Below, in pieces: positions 16,014 to 24,575 of a stretch of 36,980 nucleotides of DNA. Position numbers and translations under genes: made by a program. This DNA is from an uncultured Cloacibacillus sp. (lineage in GTDB: Bacteria; Synergistota; Synergistia; Synergistales; Synergistaceae): the NCBI GenBank assembly GCA_934511335.1, contig CAKSWL010000001.1, positions 1 to 36,980 of the forward strand, written 5' to 3'. Position 1 is the stretch's first letter. Each line of letters starts with the position of its first letter. Below the pieces are notes generated by a model, which was given only the letters and a program-made list of their open reading frames with translations, made no database searches and was not told the origin of the DNA.

Positions 16014-17891
16014 ATGACCGCTGAAAAGACCGGCGGCGGCCGCCGCCTGAAAAATAAAGACCGCCTTCCCGCAAAGAGAGGGCATCCGGTTCCCGCCTCT
16101 CTGCCGCGCGAGGCGTTCCTCCCCGTGAGCCGGGCCGATATGGCATCGCGTGGCTGGGATGAGCTCGACGTCCTCATCGTCACAGGAGACGCCTATGTGG
16201 ATCATCCCAGCTTCGGACACGCGATCATCGCGCGCTGGCTCGAGGCGCACGGTTTTCGCGTCGGCATCGTCTCCCAGCCCGACTGGCGCGGCACGGAGGA
16301 TTTCGCGAAACTCGGGCGGCCGCGCCTCTGCGTGATGCTTTCGGCGGGCAATCTCGACTCGATGCTGAACCATTACACCGCCTCCGGCAAAAAACGCCGC
16401 CGCGACGATTACACCCCCGGCGGCGCAGCGGGAAAGCGCCCCGACAGGGCGACCATAGTATACGCCAACCGGATACGCGAGCTCTGGGGCGACATCCCGC
16501 TGGTTATAGGGGGGATCGAGGCCAGCCTGCGCCGCTTTGTGCATTACGACTATTGGAGCGACGGGCTGCGCCGCTCCATCCTCACCGACAGCCGCGCCGA
16601 CCTGCTCGTCTTCGGCATGGGCGAGCTGGCCTCGCTGGAGATCGCGCGGAGGCTCGCGGACGGCGAACAGATCGCCTCGCTGAGGGACATCGCCGGCACC
16701 TGCTGGAAGACGCACGCCCCCGAGGCGGCGAACGACGCGGTGACGCTCGGCTCGTTCGCGGAGGTGAGCGCCGACAAGGCAAAGTTCGCCGCCTCTTTCA
16801 AGCTCTTTTACGACGAGAACGACGGTATCCGCGGCAAGCGCCTGATCCAGGATCAGGGGACATGGCACGTCGTCCAGAACCGTCCCGCGCGGCCTTTGAC
16901 GACTGCGGAGATGGACAGGGTCTACGCGCTCCCTTACGCGCGCGCCTGGCACCCCGATTATGACGCGCTGGGAGGCGTGCCAGCCCTTGCGGAGGTAAAA
17001 TTCAGCATCACGAGCCACCGCGGCTGTTTCGGCGAGTGCGGCTTCTGCGCGATCAGCTCTCATCAGGGGCGCATAATTCAGAGGAGAAGCGACGAATCGA
17101 TCATCAAAGAGGCGGAACTGCTCACGAAAATGGCGGATTTCAAGGGTTATATCCACGACGTCGGCGGCCCCACGGCAAATTTCACCATCCCTTCCTGCCA
17201 AGAGGCGGCCAAGCGCGGCTCCTGCAAGGGAAAATCATGCCTCTACCCGCAGCCCTGCAAGAAGCTGCGCGCGGATCACGAGGGCTATATCGCGCTGCTG
17301 CGCCGGCTGCGCGCGCTGCCGCGCGTGAAAAAGGTCTTTATCCGCTCCGGGCTCCGCTACGACTATATCTTAGCCGATAAGAAGGGAGATTTTCTCGAAG
17401 AGCTCTGCCGCTGGCACGTCAGCGGCCAGCTGAAAATCGCCCCCGAGCATGTCAGCGAGGGCGTGCTGCGTTATATGCGCAAGCCGCCGCGCGCGGTGAC
17501 GGAGGAGTTTTTAAGGAGGTATGGCGAGATGAACGCGAAGCTCGGGATGAAGCAGTTTCTCGTACCCTATTTCATGTCCGCCCATCCCGGCTCGACGTTG
17601 AAGGAGGCCGTGGAGCTCGCGGAGTTCATCCGCGACAGCGGCCTGCGCCCCGAGCAGGTACAGGACTTCACGCCGACCCCCGGATCGCTTTCCACCTGCA
17701 TCTATTACACCGGCATCGACCCGCTCACGATGCGGAAGGTCTATGTCCCCAAAGACCACGAGGAACGCAAGATGCAGCGTGCGCTGCTGCAATACTGGAT
17801 GCCGGAGAACCGGGATTACGCGCGCCGGGCGCTGATAAAGGCGGGGCGGACGGATCTCATCGGCGGAGGGCCGAAAGCGCTCGTCCGCTAG
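16014..17891 (+). CDS. YgiQ family radical SAM protein
   Basis: The 625-residue protein begins like the family: FLPVSRADMASRGWDELD, then VLIVTGDAYVDHPSFGHAI (B12-binding-like N-terminal region). The radical SAM cluster motif is CFGECGFC with Cys338, Cys342 and Cys345. A further cysteine-rich stretch, CQEAAKRGSCKGKSCLYP followed by QPC, lies after it. It ends with the YgiQ C-terminal VQDFTPTPGSLSTCIYYTG. The reaction of the family is unknown. I prefer the ATG at 16014 because GGAG sits nine bases upstream; an in-frame ATG at 15981 would add eleven residues. It is a single-gene unit. Confidence 0.92.
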   Translation: MTAEKTGGGRRLKNKDRLPAKRGHPVPASLPREAFLPVSRADMASRGWDELDVLIVTGDAYVDHPSFGHAIIARWLEAHGFRVGIVSQPDWRGTEDFAKLGRPRLCVMLSAGNLDSMLNHYTASGKKRRRDDYTPGGAAGKRPDRATIVYANRIRELWGDIPLVIGGIEASLRRFVHYDYWSDGLRRSILTDSRADLLVFGMGELASLEIARRLADGEQIASLRDIAGTCWKTHAPEAANDAVTLGSFAEVSADKAKFAASFKLFYDENDGIRGKRLIQDQGTWHVVQNRPARPLTTAEMDRVYALPYARAWHPDYDALGGVPALAEVKFSITSHRGCFGECGFCAISSHQGRIIQRRSDESIIKEAELLTKMADFKGYIHDVGGPTANFTIPSCQEAAKRGSCKGKSCLYPQPCKKLRADHEGYIALLRRLRALPRVKKVFIRSGLRYDYILADKKGDFLEELCRWHVSGQLKIAPEHVSEGVLRYMRKPPRAVTEEFLRRYGEMNAKLGMKQFLVPYFMSAHPGSTLKEAVELAEFIRDSGLRPEQVQDFTPTPGSLSTCIYYTGIDPLTMRKVYVPKDHEERKMQRALLQYWMPENRDYARRALIKAGRTDLIGGGPKALVR

Positions 17892-18258
17892 CGGGCAAGC
17901 GTCCCGGCAAAGAGGCGCGCAAGCAGCCAGAACCTCCCCTCAAAGCAGTCCGCATGTTATTATCATTTTGTAGCGCAGCTATTGGAAAGCTGCAATATGT
18001 AACTTTGTTATTTACGGCAGGATACGTGACGGAGGCGGCCCCCGCGAAGAAGGCGTCCACGCACAGCCTGATGATCATGATATCTTCAAGCCCGCGTCGG
18101 ATATTCCCGCGGCTTGCCGGCCTTGGCTTCGTGATATTCGGTTTTTTTTCTTTCAATAGTTTTTACTTCCATTCTCATAGAATCTCGCTTTTTTTAGAAA
18201 AGGTAAATGCTGTCGCCCTGGGGGTGAAGTAGTAACATTGCCACATAACGATAAACTG

Positions 18259-18516
18259 ATGCGGTTATCATCAATAGCGCTGTGCGCTCTGGCATCCGGC
18301 GCATACTTCGCCGCGCCGGCCATAAGCGTGTCCAAAAGCGTAGATTGGAACGGGTTGACTCCCGATGGAAGCGCGGAGAAAGATATGTGCCCGACGAAAA
18401 CGAGTGAACACAGGCAAAATTGAAAATGGCCCCATTGGAATACAGGAGCCATTTCGGTCAATGATTATAAAGAGCTTGCTTGGGGGCTTACGACTCGTGT
18501 CCGGGAGACGGGACTC
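18259..18516 (+). pseudogene. Possible remnant of a secreted-protein gene
   Basis: A frame starts with MRLSSIALCALASGAYFAAP, which looks like a signal peptide, and runs to a TGA at 18421. The same frame continues in coding-like style (residues WNTGAISVNDYKELAWGL) up to the next in-frame stop at 18514-18516, which lies near the loop of a terminator hairpin. No ribosome-binding site is visible before the ATG. I do not recognise the protein; it may be a chance frame. Confidence 0.25.
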
Positions 18517-18540
18517 GGTTCATAGCCGAGGGTTTTTTGT
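18508..18540 (+). terminator. Hairpin with T run
   Basis: CTCGG and CCGAG form a short stem around a TTCATAG loop, followed by GGTTTTTT. It has the form of a plus-strand intrinsic terminator, with no intact plus-strand gene before it, so it may belong to the decayed gene upstream or to an unseen small RNA. Confidence 0.5.
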
Positions 18541-18604
18541 CCACAGCTAAGAAGAGTTGAATGCAGCCTCAGCTTTTCTTGATATTGATACCATTAAATA
18601 TTAA

Positions 18605-20029
18605 TTATGCGGCCGCTTGCCCCTTCGAACGGCTTTCAACTAATACGCCAAAGTAGAATATGACAAACGCAAGAGGCAGCACAGGAATTATCGGATCTAT
18701 ATCGTAGATAAATAGAGAACCAGCCATCTGGGCACTGCTCATCTGGTATGCAATCAAAGTTATCATGACTACGGAGCATATTACCATCATGGAGGTATAA
18801 GTTTTAATGCATCCCTTTGATCTTTTCCAGAATATAGATCCAATCATGGCTGGGGCAAGAATAGCACCAAATTTTACAGCCATTTGACACAATTCTAGAA
18901 TATATGGGAAGGCCAATGCAATTACGTACGCGAATGTAGCAAGTGACACAACAGCTATTCGAGACAATAATACTTTTCTTGTGTCGCTGACATTTCGTCC
19001 AAGCGAGTACCAATCTTCTACGATATTTCCAGCCGCTGACAACAGCGCGTGGTCTGCCGTCGCCATTATTGCCGCAGCGAATGGTACAAGCATTATGGAT
19101 CCAACAAAAGGCCCGCATACCCATAGAATCAAATCTATATACGAATTATTTGCCGTCGTGTTTTCTCCCAATGCGGCGCAGGCCGCCATCCCAAGGAAGA
19201 ATGGAAGCGTGTACCATACACTTTGCATGAGACCGGAATACCCAGACCCTTTCATGGCTACTTTAGGATTAGCAGCAGATAGGGATGTTTTTATAACAAC
19301 AGACTGAACCGTCCAGTAATGGAAGCTGTTTGTTAATCCCCACCCCAATACAACAAGGAACGGTACGCTTGTTGCGCTGAACATATGCGGCATAGCCTGA
19401 AGTCCCAGGTGCATCGCCGATGAAATTCCGCCCATTTTTGATATGGCGGCCACTAAAATGAAACCAGAGCCACCAAATATAAGCAATGTTTGAAAGAAAT
19501 TGGTAATCGTTGCAGCTAAGTACCCTCCCATTGTTACATAAAGTACGGTTACGCCTAAGCCAAAGAGAGACCCCAGCCAATATGGAACGTCAAGGAGTAT
19601 ATCGCCCAGAAGACCAAAGCCGCTTAATCCAGAGGCGACCCAAGATATTTCCCGCCACATGACCAACAATGATGCTAATTTACGCGGGCCTTGCCCCCCG
19701 AAATGATGCTGAAGATATGCCGGTAAGGTGTCGAATTTCCCTTTGGACCGGACACGCGGCGCCCCCCATCTAGCCCAGCATACTATCCCAATAGATTGAA
19801 TCGCGTAAATCCAGAATGAAGATAGCCCAAGGGCGAAAGCCATGCCGCCAAATCCAATAAAAGTAGCGGCGCTCACATTTAGAGAAAGGTTAGAGATACC
19901 TATAAGTTTTGGCCCTAGGGTATTGCCGGCTGCCAAGTACTCATCTGCTGTGTTCTGACGCTTAGAGTAAAGGGCGCCGATCCAAATCATAGCGCTTAAA
20001 TATATGAATAAAAATATTACGGGTACCAT
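18605..20029 (-). CDS. Sodium:solute symporter (SSS family)
   Basis: The 474-residue transporter has about 12-13 membrane segments and the SSS fold. YLAAGNTLGPKLIGISNLSLNVSA is the usual N-terminal region, and GFGGMAFALGLSSFWIY follows. The mid-part ATADHALLSAAGNIVEDWY matches the family signature near TM8-9. The substrate is not readable; family members carry sugars, amino acids, small organic acids, pantothenate and urea. It is the last gene of the six-gene operon with hydantoinase-type enzymes, 16 bases after a 73-residue membrane protein, so it probably imports that operon's substrate. Confidence 0.88.
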   Translation of the reverse strand: MVPVIFLFIYLSAMIWIGALYSKRQNTADEYLAAGNTLGPKLIGISNLSLNVSAATFIGFGGMAFALGLSSFWIYAIQSIGIVCWARWGAPRVRSKGKFDTLPAYLQHHFGGQGPRKLASLLVMWREISWVASGLSGFGLLGDILLDVPYWLGSLFGLGVTVLYVTMGGYLAATITNFFQTLLIFGGSGFILVAAISKMGGISSAMHLGLQAMPHMFSATSVPFLVVLGWGLTNSFHYWTVQSVVIKTSLSAANPKVAMKGSGYSGLMQSVWYTLPFFLGMAACAALGENTTANNSYIDLILWVCGPFVGSIMLVPFAAAIMATADHALLSAAGNIVEDWYSLGRNVSDTRKVLLSRIAVVSLATFAYVIALAFPYILELCQMAVKFGAILAPAMIGSIFWKRSKGCIKTYTSMMVICSVVMITLIAYQMSSAQMAGSLFIYDIDPIIPVLPLAFVIFYFGVLVESRSKGQAAA

Positions 20030-20045
20030 CTTTTTCGTCCCCCTA

Positions 20046-20267
20046 TCATCTTACCGCAAACCATGCAATGACTGACCCTATAACTAGATAGGCTCCTATT
20101 GTAGGGAAGCACATAGGCCCCTCTATCCATTTTTGTATACTGTCCCAATCTTTCGGCGGGTAATCCGGTGGATCAGGCAATTCATCAGCTTTGCGAAGAA
20201 TAAGTACATGCGCAACAAAGTAAAAAACCATCAACCCCCACATAAGTATTTGTGCTAAAATTTCCAT
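20046..20267 (-). CDS. Small two-helix membrane protein, probable symporter partner
   Basis: The 73-residue protein has two membrane segments (about 4-22 and 54-72). They are joined by an acidic, proline-rich loop with DELPDPPDYPPKDWDS. AGGGG precedes the ATG. It ends 16 bases before the sodium:solute symporter gene. Several SSS transporters have a small partner gene next door (for example DUF485, DUF997/YhdT or DUF3311 types); this one has the same placement and size but a loop I cannot assign to these families. A role as accessory subunit is inference. Confidence 0.65.
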   Translation of the reverse strand: MEILAQILMWGLMVFYFVAHVLILRKADELPDPPDYPPKDWDSIQKWIEGPMCFPTIGAYLVIGSVIAWFAVR

Positions 20268-20297
20268 AATATCACCCCTAAAAATATCGTATGGTAT

Positions 20298-20352
20298 ATA
20301 GGAAGGATGCAGCCGTGCTAATGAGATTTATTACGTATTACAGCCTTCCTAT
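20298..20352. other. Stem between aldehyde dehydrogenase and transporter genes
   Basis: ATAGGAAGG (20298-20306) and CCTTCCTAT (20344-20352) form a perfect 9-bp stem with a long AT-rich loop. It lies in the 115-base gap inside the operon. It could be a processing or attenuation site that sets transporter expression apart from the enzymes. Confidence 0.4.
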
Positions 20353-20382
20353 TAATAGAAACTGCTTTTGCCGCCTCAGCAA

Positions 20383-21828
20383 TTAAAGAGATATTCTCAT
20401 TCCTTTAATATAGTAGTATTCTTCGAGCGAGTAACGGCTGCCGTCTTTTCCGATGCCGCTGTTCTTGCATCCTCCGTGTGGGATAGACGGCCCGGTGCCG
20501 GGGCCGTTTACGTTGACAATGCCATAGCATATGCCGCGTGCAATTTTATTGATTTCCTTCAATTCGCTGCTCCATATATACGAAGAGAGGCCGTATTCAG
20601 TATCGTTCGCCATCTCGATCGCCTCGTCCAAGTCTTCGTAAGACATAACTGCAAGAATCGGGCCAAAAACCTCTTCGCGGAATATCTTCATGTCGCGAGT
20701 GATATTTGTGAGTACCGTAGGCATGAAATAATATCCATCATCCATATCGTCAGGACATTTGCCGCCGCATTCGACGACGGCACCTTTTTCTACTGCGTCT
20801 TTGACAAGCGCTTCCATGCGTTCGACGGCGTCGCGGCTTATCATCGGGCCGGTATTGGCCTCATCGTCAAGTGTACCGCACTTGGCAGCCTTGCCCAGTT
20901 CTACACATAGATGTACAAATTCTTCATACACGCTTGAATGGATGAATGCGCGCTGCGGAGATACGCAAGTCTGTCCGGCACAGCGCATCTTATTGCCCAT
21001 CGAATGCTCCGCCGCCGCCCTCAGATCCGCCGAAGGCGTGACTATGACCGGCGCGTTGCCGCCGAGTTCCATCGAAAAACGTTTTACTGAGGTTGAAGAG
21101 TCGCGAATCATGTCTAAGCCGCCCTTTGTGGAACCGATCATAGTCAGCATGGCTGGTATCGGGCTCTCGCACAGCGTCCTGCCTATCTCACTTGCGTCGC
21201 CTGCAACAAAATTGAGAACTCCTTTTGGGAAATCGATTTTTTTCAAAATCTCGCCTAGGTACATTGTCGATAACGGAGTTTTTGTAGCCGGCTTTATTAC
21301 AGCGGTGCATCCAGATGCGAGAATAGGGCCGAGCTTCGTAGCCATATTGTGCATCGGGAAATTCCAAGCAAGAGCAGCGAATACTACGCCGACCGGCTCT
21401 CGAACTGCCATGAACATATTTTTCCCCCCAGTCATGTCGCGTATGCCATCACTATGCTCACATTTTGCCTGCTCTAAAAAGAACTGGAGGTAACCTGTAA
21501 GACTACCGGTTTCAAAAGCTGCATGTGTGCGCAGCTTGCCGGATTCAAGCATGAGTAAAGTCAGCAGCTTGTCCGCCTCTGCCGCTATTGCGTCGCGGAG
21601 CTTCATCATCCATTCGCCACGTTTTTCAAGGGACAACGCGCTCCACATCGGAAACGCGGCCTTTGCCGCTTCAAGCGCGTCAAGAGCCTGACGTTTCGAA
21701 GCCAGAGCGACGGGCGCTACCTCTTTTCCGGTTCCAGGACATACGATAGTAGTTATTCTTCCCTCTCCAGCTACAAGTTCGCCATTGATGTAATGCCTAA
21801 AATTATTGCTTGGAAGTGAATAAGCCAT
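20383..21828 (-). CDS. NAD(P)-dependent aldehyde dehydrogenase
   Basis: The 481-residue enzyme belongs to the aldehyde dehydrogenase superfamily, in the succinate-semialdehyde dehydrogenase-like group. The catalytic residues are in place: Asn156 in LAWNFPMHN, Lys179 in VIKPATKTP, Glu254 in MELGGNAP and nucleophile Cys288 in AGQTCVSPQR. The coenzyme site GSTKGG is present. The real aldehyde is not readable. Next to a glycerate 2-kinase, glyceraldehyde or a related hydroxy-aldehyde giving glycerate would make sense, but this is inference. It is the fourth gene of the minus-strand operon, 23 bases after the aldo/keto reductase. Confidence 0.9.
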   Translation of the reverse strand: MAYSLPSNNFRHYINGELVAGEGRITTIVCPGTGKEVAPVALASKRQALDALEAAKAAFPMWSALSLEKRGEWMMKLRDAIAAEADKLLTLLMLESGKLRTHAAFETGSLTGYLQFFLEQAKCEHSDGIRDMTGGKNMFMAVREPVGVVFAALAWNFPMHNMATKLGPILASGCTAVIKPATKTPLSTMYLGEILKKIDFPKGVLNFVAGDASEIGRTLCESPIPAMLTMIGSTKGGLDMIRDSSTSVKRFSMELGGNAPVIVTPSADLRAAAEHSMGNKMRCAGQTCVSPQRAFIHSSVYEEFVHLCVELGKAAKCGTLDDEANTGPMISRDAVERMEALVKDAVEKGAVVECGGKCPDDMDDGYYFMPTVLTNITRDMKIFREEVFGPILAVMSYEDLDEAIEMANDTEYGLSSYIWSSELKEINKIARGICYGIVNVNGPGTGPSIPHGGCKNSGIGKDGSRYSLEEYYYIKGMRISL

Positions 21829-21851
21829 GATAACTTCCTCCAGTCATGCCT

Positions 21852-22817
21852 TTAATATATATGTATCTTGGCGACCGCTTCATCAAGAAGCGATTTCTCC
21901 TCCGCCGAAAGTTCCCATTCGGCTGCCGCGCAGTTTTCAACGGCTTCTTTTGCATCTCTGACTCCGGCAAGGAGCGTGTTTACGTGGTCATGCGCCAGCA
22001 CCCAGTTCAGCGCGACCTGTGCAACCGTTGCTTTATGAGCTGCCGCAACGTCATCCATCACCTTTAGAAGAGACTGTATCTGAGAGAATCCTGGCTCTGT
22101 GAACATGGGCTTATAGAACGAAGCACGCATATCCCCTGGGCCGAATGTCGGGATCTCGCGAAACTGCCCGGTGAGTATGCCGCCTCCAAGAGACGCATAC
22201 CCCATCGTTCCACACCCGGCGGCCGCATAGCGCATAAAGAGGGCTTCTTTCGTACGGTTTACCATATTGTACGGATATTGGACGATGTCCAGTGCGCCGC
22301 CCTCCAGCAGCCTGTCTGCGAGAGGCTGCTCCAGATTAGACATGCCTAGGAAGCGTACTTTGCCTGCGTCTTTCAATTCGTGCATACAGGCGATAGTTTC
22401 TTCTATTGGAGTACCTTTCCTGTCATCCCAGTGCATGAGGTATCCATCAATGTAGTCTGTCTTAAGGCGTGCGAGACTTTTCTCGATGGACCTAAGCATG
22501 TTCTTTCTGCTTGAATCTTTTATAGTCCCCTTGCCGCTGTCGTTTGGGTCGATGAATTCACTCCCGAATTTCGTGACCAAAAATACCTTATCTCGGTATC
22601 CCCCCTCAAGCGCTTTGCCTAAAACCTCTTCAGAACCACCCGATGCATATATAGGGGCTGTGTCTACTATGTTGACGCCATTGTCGATCATCGCGTGAAC
22701 TGATGCAATGGCATCGGACTCCGGGACGGCGCCGAACTGTTTACCTCCGAGCGCCCATGTCCCGAGACAGAGCACAGATACTTTTTCTCCTGTTTTACCA
22801 AAATCCTTAAATCTCAT
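21852..22817 (-). CDS. Aldo/keto reductase
   Basis: This is an NAD(P)H-dependent oxidoreductase of the AKR superfamily with a TIM-barrel fold, 321 residues. It has GTWALGG at the start, and the catalytic Asp and Tyr of the family in NIVDTAPIYASGGSEEVLG. The Lys is in KVFLVTKFG and the His in IDGYLMHWDD. The cofactor end shows NTLLAGVRDAKEAVEN. The start at 22817 (ATG) is nine bases from AAGGGGA; a TTG nine bases earlier abuts that site. In the operon it lies between hyuB-like and aldehyde dehydrogenase genes, so it probably interconverts an alcohol and an aldehyde or ketone of the same pathway. Confidence 0.9.
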   Translation of the reverse strand: MRFKDFGKTGEKVSVLCLGTWALGGKQFGAVPESDAIASVHAMIDNGVNIVDTAPIYASGGSEEVLGKALEGGYRDKVFLVTKFGSEFIDPNDSGKGTIKDSSRKNMLRSIEKSLARLKTDYIDGYLMHWDDRKGTPIEETIACMHELKDAGKVRFLGMSNLEQPLADRLLEGGALDIVQYPYNMVNRTKEALFMRYAAAGCGTMGYASLGGGILTGQFREIPTFGPGDMRASFYKPMFTEPGFSQIQSLLKVMDDVAAAHKATVAQVALNWVLAHDHVNTLLAGVRDAKEAVENCAAAEWELSAEEKSLLDEAVAKIHIY

Positions 22818-22867
22818 AGCTCTCAATCCCCTTTTCGTTTATATTTGTTGTAGCAGGTTCAAAGATG

Positions 22868-24571
22868 CTAGTCCTCGAAAACCTTCACTTTGGACAGATC
22901 TTCTTCCGTCATGCCGTAGTCACGCATTGCGCTCTCAGGAGAGACGTAGCCCTCTTCAAGGTCTTTTACAAGCAGTTCTCGGCTGCGTTCAAGCGGGTTG
23001 CCATAACCTCCGGCGCTGGGCATCTGGCATCTAAGAATACCGCCTGACTTGAGGATGTTGCCAGATTTTTTTGAATCTATGGTCCTTGCCTCGCTCGTAT
23101 CTGGGTATATTGTGATAACGCCAGGAAGTCCAGGTCTCCCGCCGAATAGTCCATATGGCGGAACCTTCTGACGGTCCGCTTTTATTGTGAATTCACTGTC
23201 GTGTCCGAGAACCCTAATATCCTTGCTCATTGAGAGCCCGCCCCTGTATTTGCCTGCTCCGCCTGAATCTGCAACCAATTCATACCTCTCAACCATGTAT
23301 GGGAATTCTACCTCCATGCTTTCGATCGGTAGATTGGATGTATTAGACATATGCACCTGTACGCAGCTGATACCATCCTTGTTAAAACGAGCGCCAGAAC
23401 CACCGCCGAATGTCTCCATATAGACGTAGTACTCGTTTGTGTCAGGAGAAACACCGCCGAAATAAACGCCGGTTATTGAGCTATTGCTTCCTGCTATGAC
23501 CTGATGTGGAACAACTTCTGACATGGCGCCGAACACCATGTCTGCGACGCGCTGTGCGGTGTCGCTGCGTCCGGCGCATGCCGCCGGCTCAGTGCATCCG
23601 AGGATACAGCCAGGACGGCTTTTTATATGTATCGCCCTGTAATAGCCGCCGTTTGAAGGTAGAGACGGATCTACGATGCTGCGTATAGCATAATAAACAG
23701 AGGCATGCAGTGCACTCAGTGGCAGATTTATGGCTCCTTTAACCTGGTCTGGATTGTCTGTGAAATCGAGCTCTATATCTTTATCTTTTATGATAATCTT
23801 TACATTTAATTTAATCGGATCGCTGCCAACGCCATCCGAATCCAGGTAGTCCTCGAACTCATGAGAACCGTTGGGAATAGCGGCGAGCGCCATGCGTATC
23901 TTTCTCTCGGAATAATCAAGAAGCTCTTCCATACTGAGTGAGACCGTATCTTTTCCGTATCTGGCACAGACGTCCTCTACTCGCTGCACACCTTTTTTAT
24001 TGCAGGCAAACTGCGCGTTGAGGTCCCCCAGCCTAATGTGCCGTACTCGGCAATTTAAAAGTATTAAATTCAAAATATCTTTGTCAAGTTCACCTTCGCG
24101 GAATATTTTTACCGTTGGGATCCTTATCCCCTCCGCGTAGATGGAATCAGAATCAGCTGCATTTGAGCCTGGAACTCTTCCGCCGACGTCGTTGTGATGG
24201 GCGATGTTGGCGACGAATGCTACTATTTCACCCTGATAGAACACAGGAGACGCGACTGCGATATCTGGCAAATGCGTGCCCCCTCCATTGTAAGGATCGT
24301 TCGCGATGAACATATCGCCAGGCTTGATATCCTCTGGTTTGAAGTGTTTTTTTATCTCGTCTACCAGCCCGAGCAGAGACCCAAGGTGCATAGGTATGTG
24401 TTCAGCCTGAGCTATGGTATTGCCGTCTGCATCAAACAGCGCACACGAACAGTCCTTCCGCTCTTTGATATTGGTGGAATACGCCGATTTGACCAGCACC
24501 GCGCCCATTTCCTCCGCTATAGACATAAATGTGTTCCCTATAACTTCGAGCAGGATTCCATCTATTTTCAT
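22868..24571 (-). CDS. Hydantoinase B/oxoprolinase-type subunit (HyuB-like)
   Basis: The 567-residue protein has the HyuB fold from start to end: EVIGNTFMSIAEEMG, then ALFDADGNTIAQAEHIPMHLGS, FIANDPYNGGGTHLPDI, FVANIAHHNDVGG, and the C-terminal ADRQKVPPYGLFGGRPG. Family members work with HyuA in ATP-dependent hydrolysis of cyclic amides (5-oxoproline, N-methylhydantoin, caprolactam) or in carboxylation of ketones. No third small subunit of the acetone-carboxylase type is seen. The start at 24571 is set by AAGGAGG; it lies four bases after the hyuA-like stop, so the two are translationally linked. Confidence 0.92.
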   Translation of the reverse strand: MKIDGILLEVIGNTFMSIAEEMGAVLVKSAYSTNIKERKDCSCALFDADGNTIAQAEHIPMHLGSLLGLVDEIKKHFKPEDIKPGDMFIANDPYNGGGTHLPDIAVASPVFYQGEIVAFVANIAHHNDVGGRVPGSNAADSDSIYAEGIRIPTVKIFREGELDKDILNLILLNCRVRHIRLGDLNAQFACNKKGVQRVEDVCARYGKDTVSLSMEELLDYSERKIRMALAAIPNGSHEFEDYLDSDGVGSDPIKLNVKIIIKDKDIELDFTDNPDQVKGAINLPLSALHASVYYAIRSIVDPSLPSNGGYYRAIHIKSRPGCILGCTEPAACAGRSDTAQRVADMVFGAMSEVVPHQVIAGSNSSITGVYFGGVSPDTNEYYVYMETFGGGSGARFNKDGISCVQVHMSNTSNLPIESMEVEFPYMVERYELVADSGGAGKYRGGLSMSKDIRVLGHDSEFTIKADRQKVPPYGLFGGRPGLPGVITIYPDTSEARTIDSKKSGNILKSGGILRCQMPSAGGYGNPLERSRELLVKDLEEGYVSPESAMRDYGMTEEDLSKVKVFED

Positions 24572-24575
24572 GAAT

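Larger units (their letters stand above)
17892..18604. other. Long intergenic region at the left edge of the AT-rich block
   Basis: 713 bases hold no intact gene. Composition falls from GC-rich to AT-rich around 18130-18200, near the left border of the accessory block. The middle holds an apparent gene remnant (18259-18516), and a hairpin with a T run follows. No tRNA or clear attachment-site repeat was seen. Confidence 0.5.

Noticed and set aside
16011..17201. A 396-codon minus-strand open frame over the YgiQ-like gene.
   Set aside because: It is antisense to a clear radical SAM gene and shows no recognisable domain.
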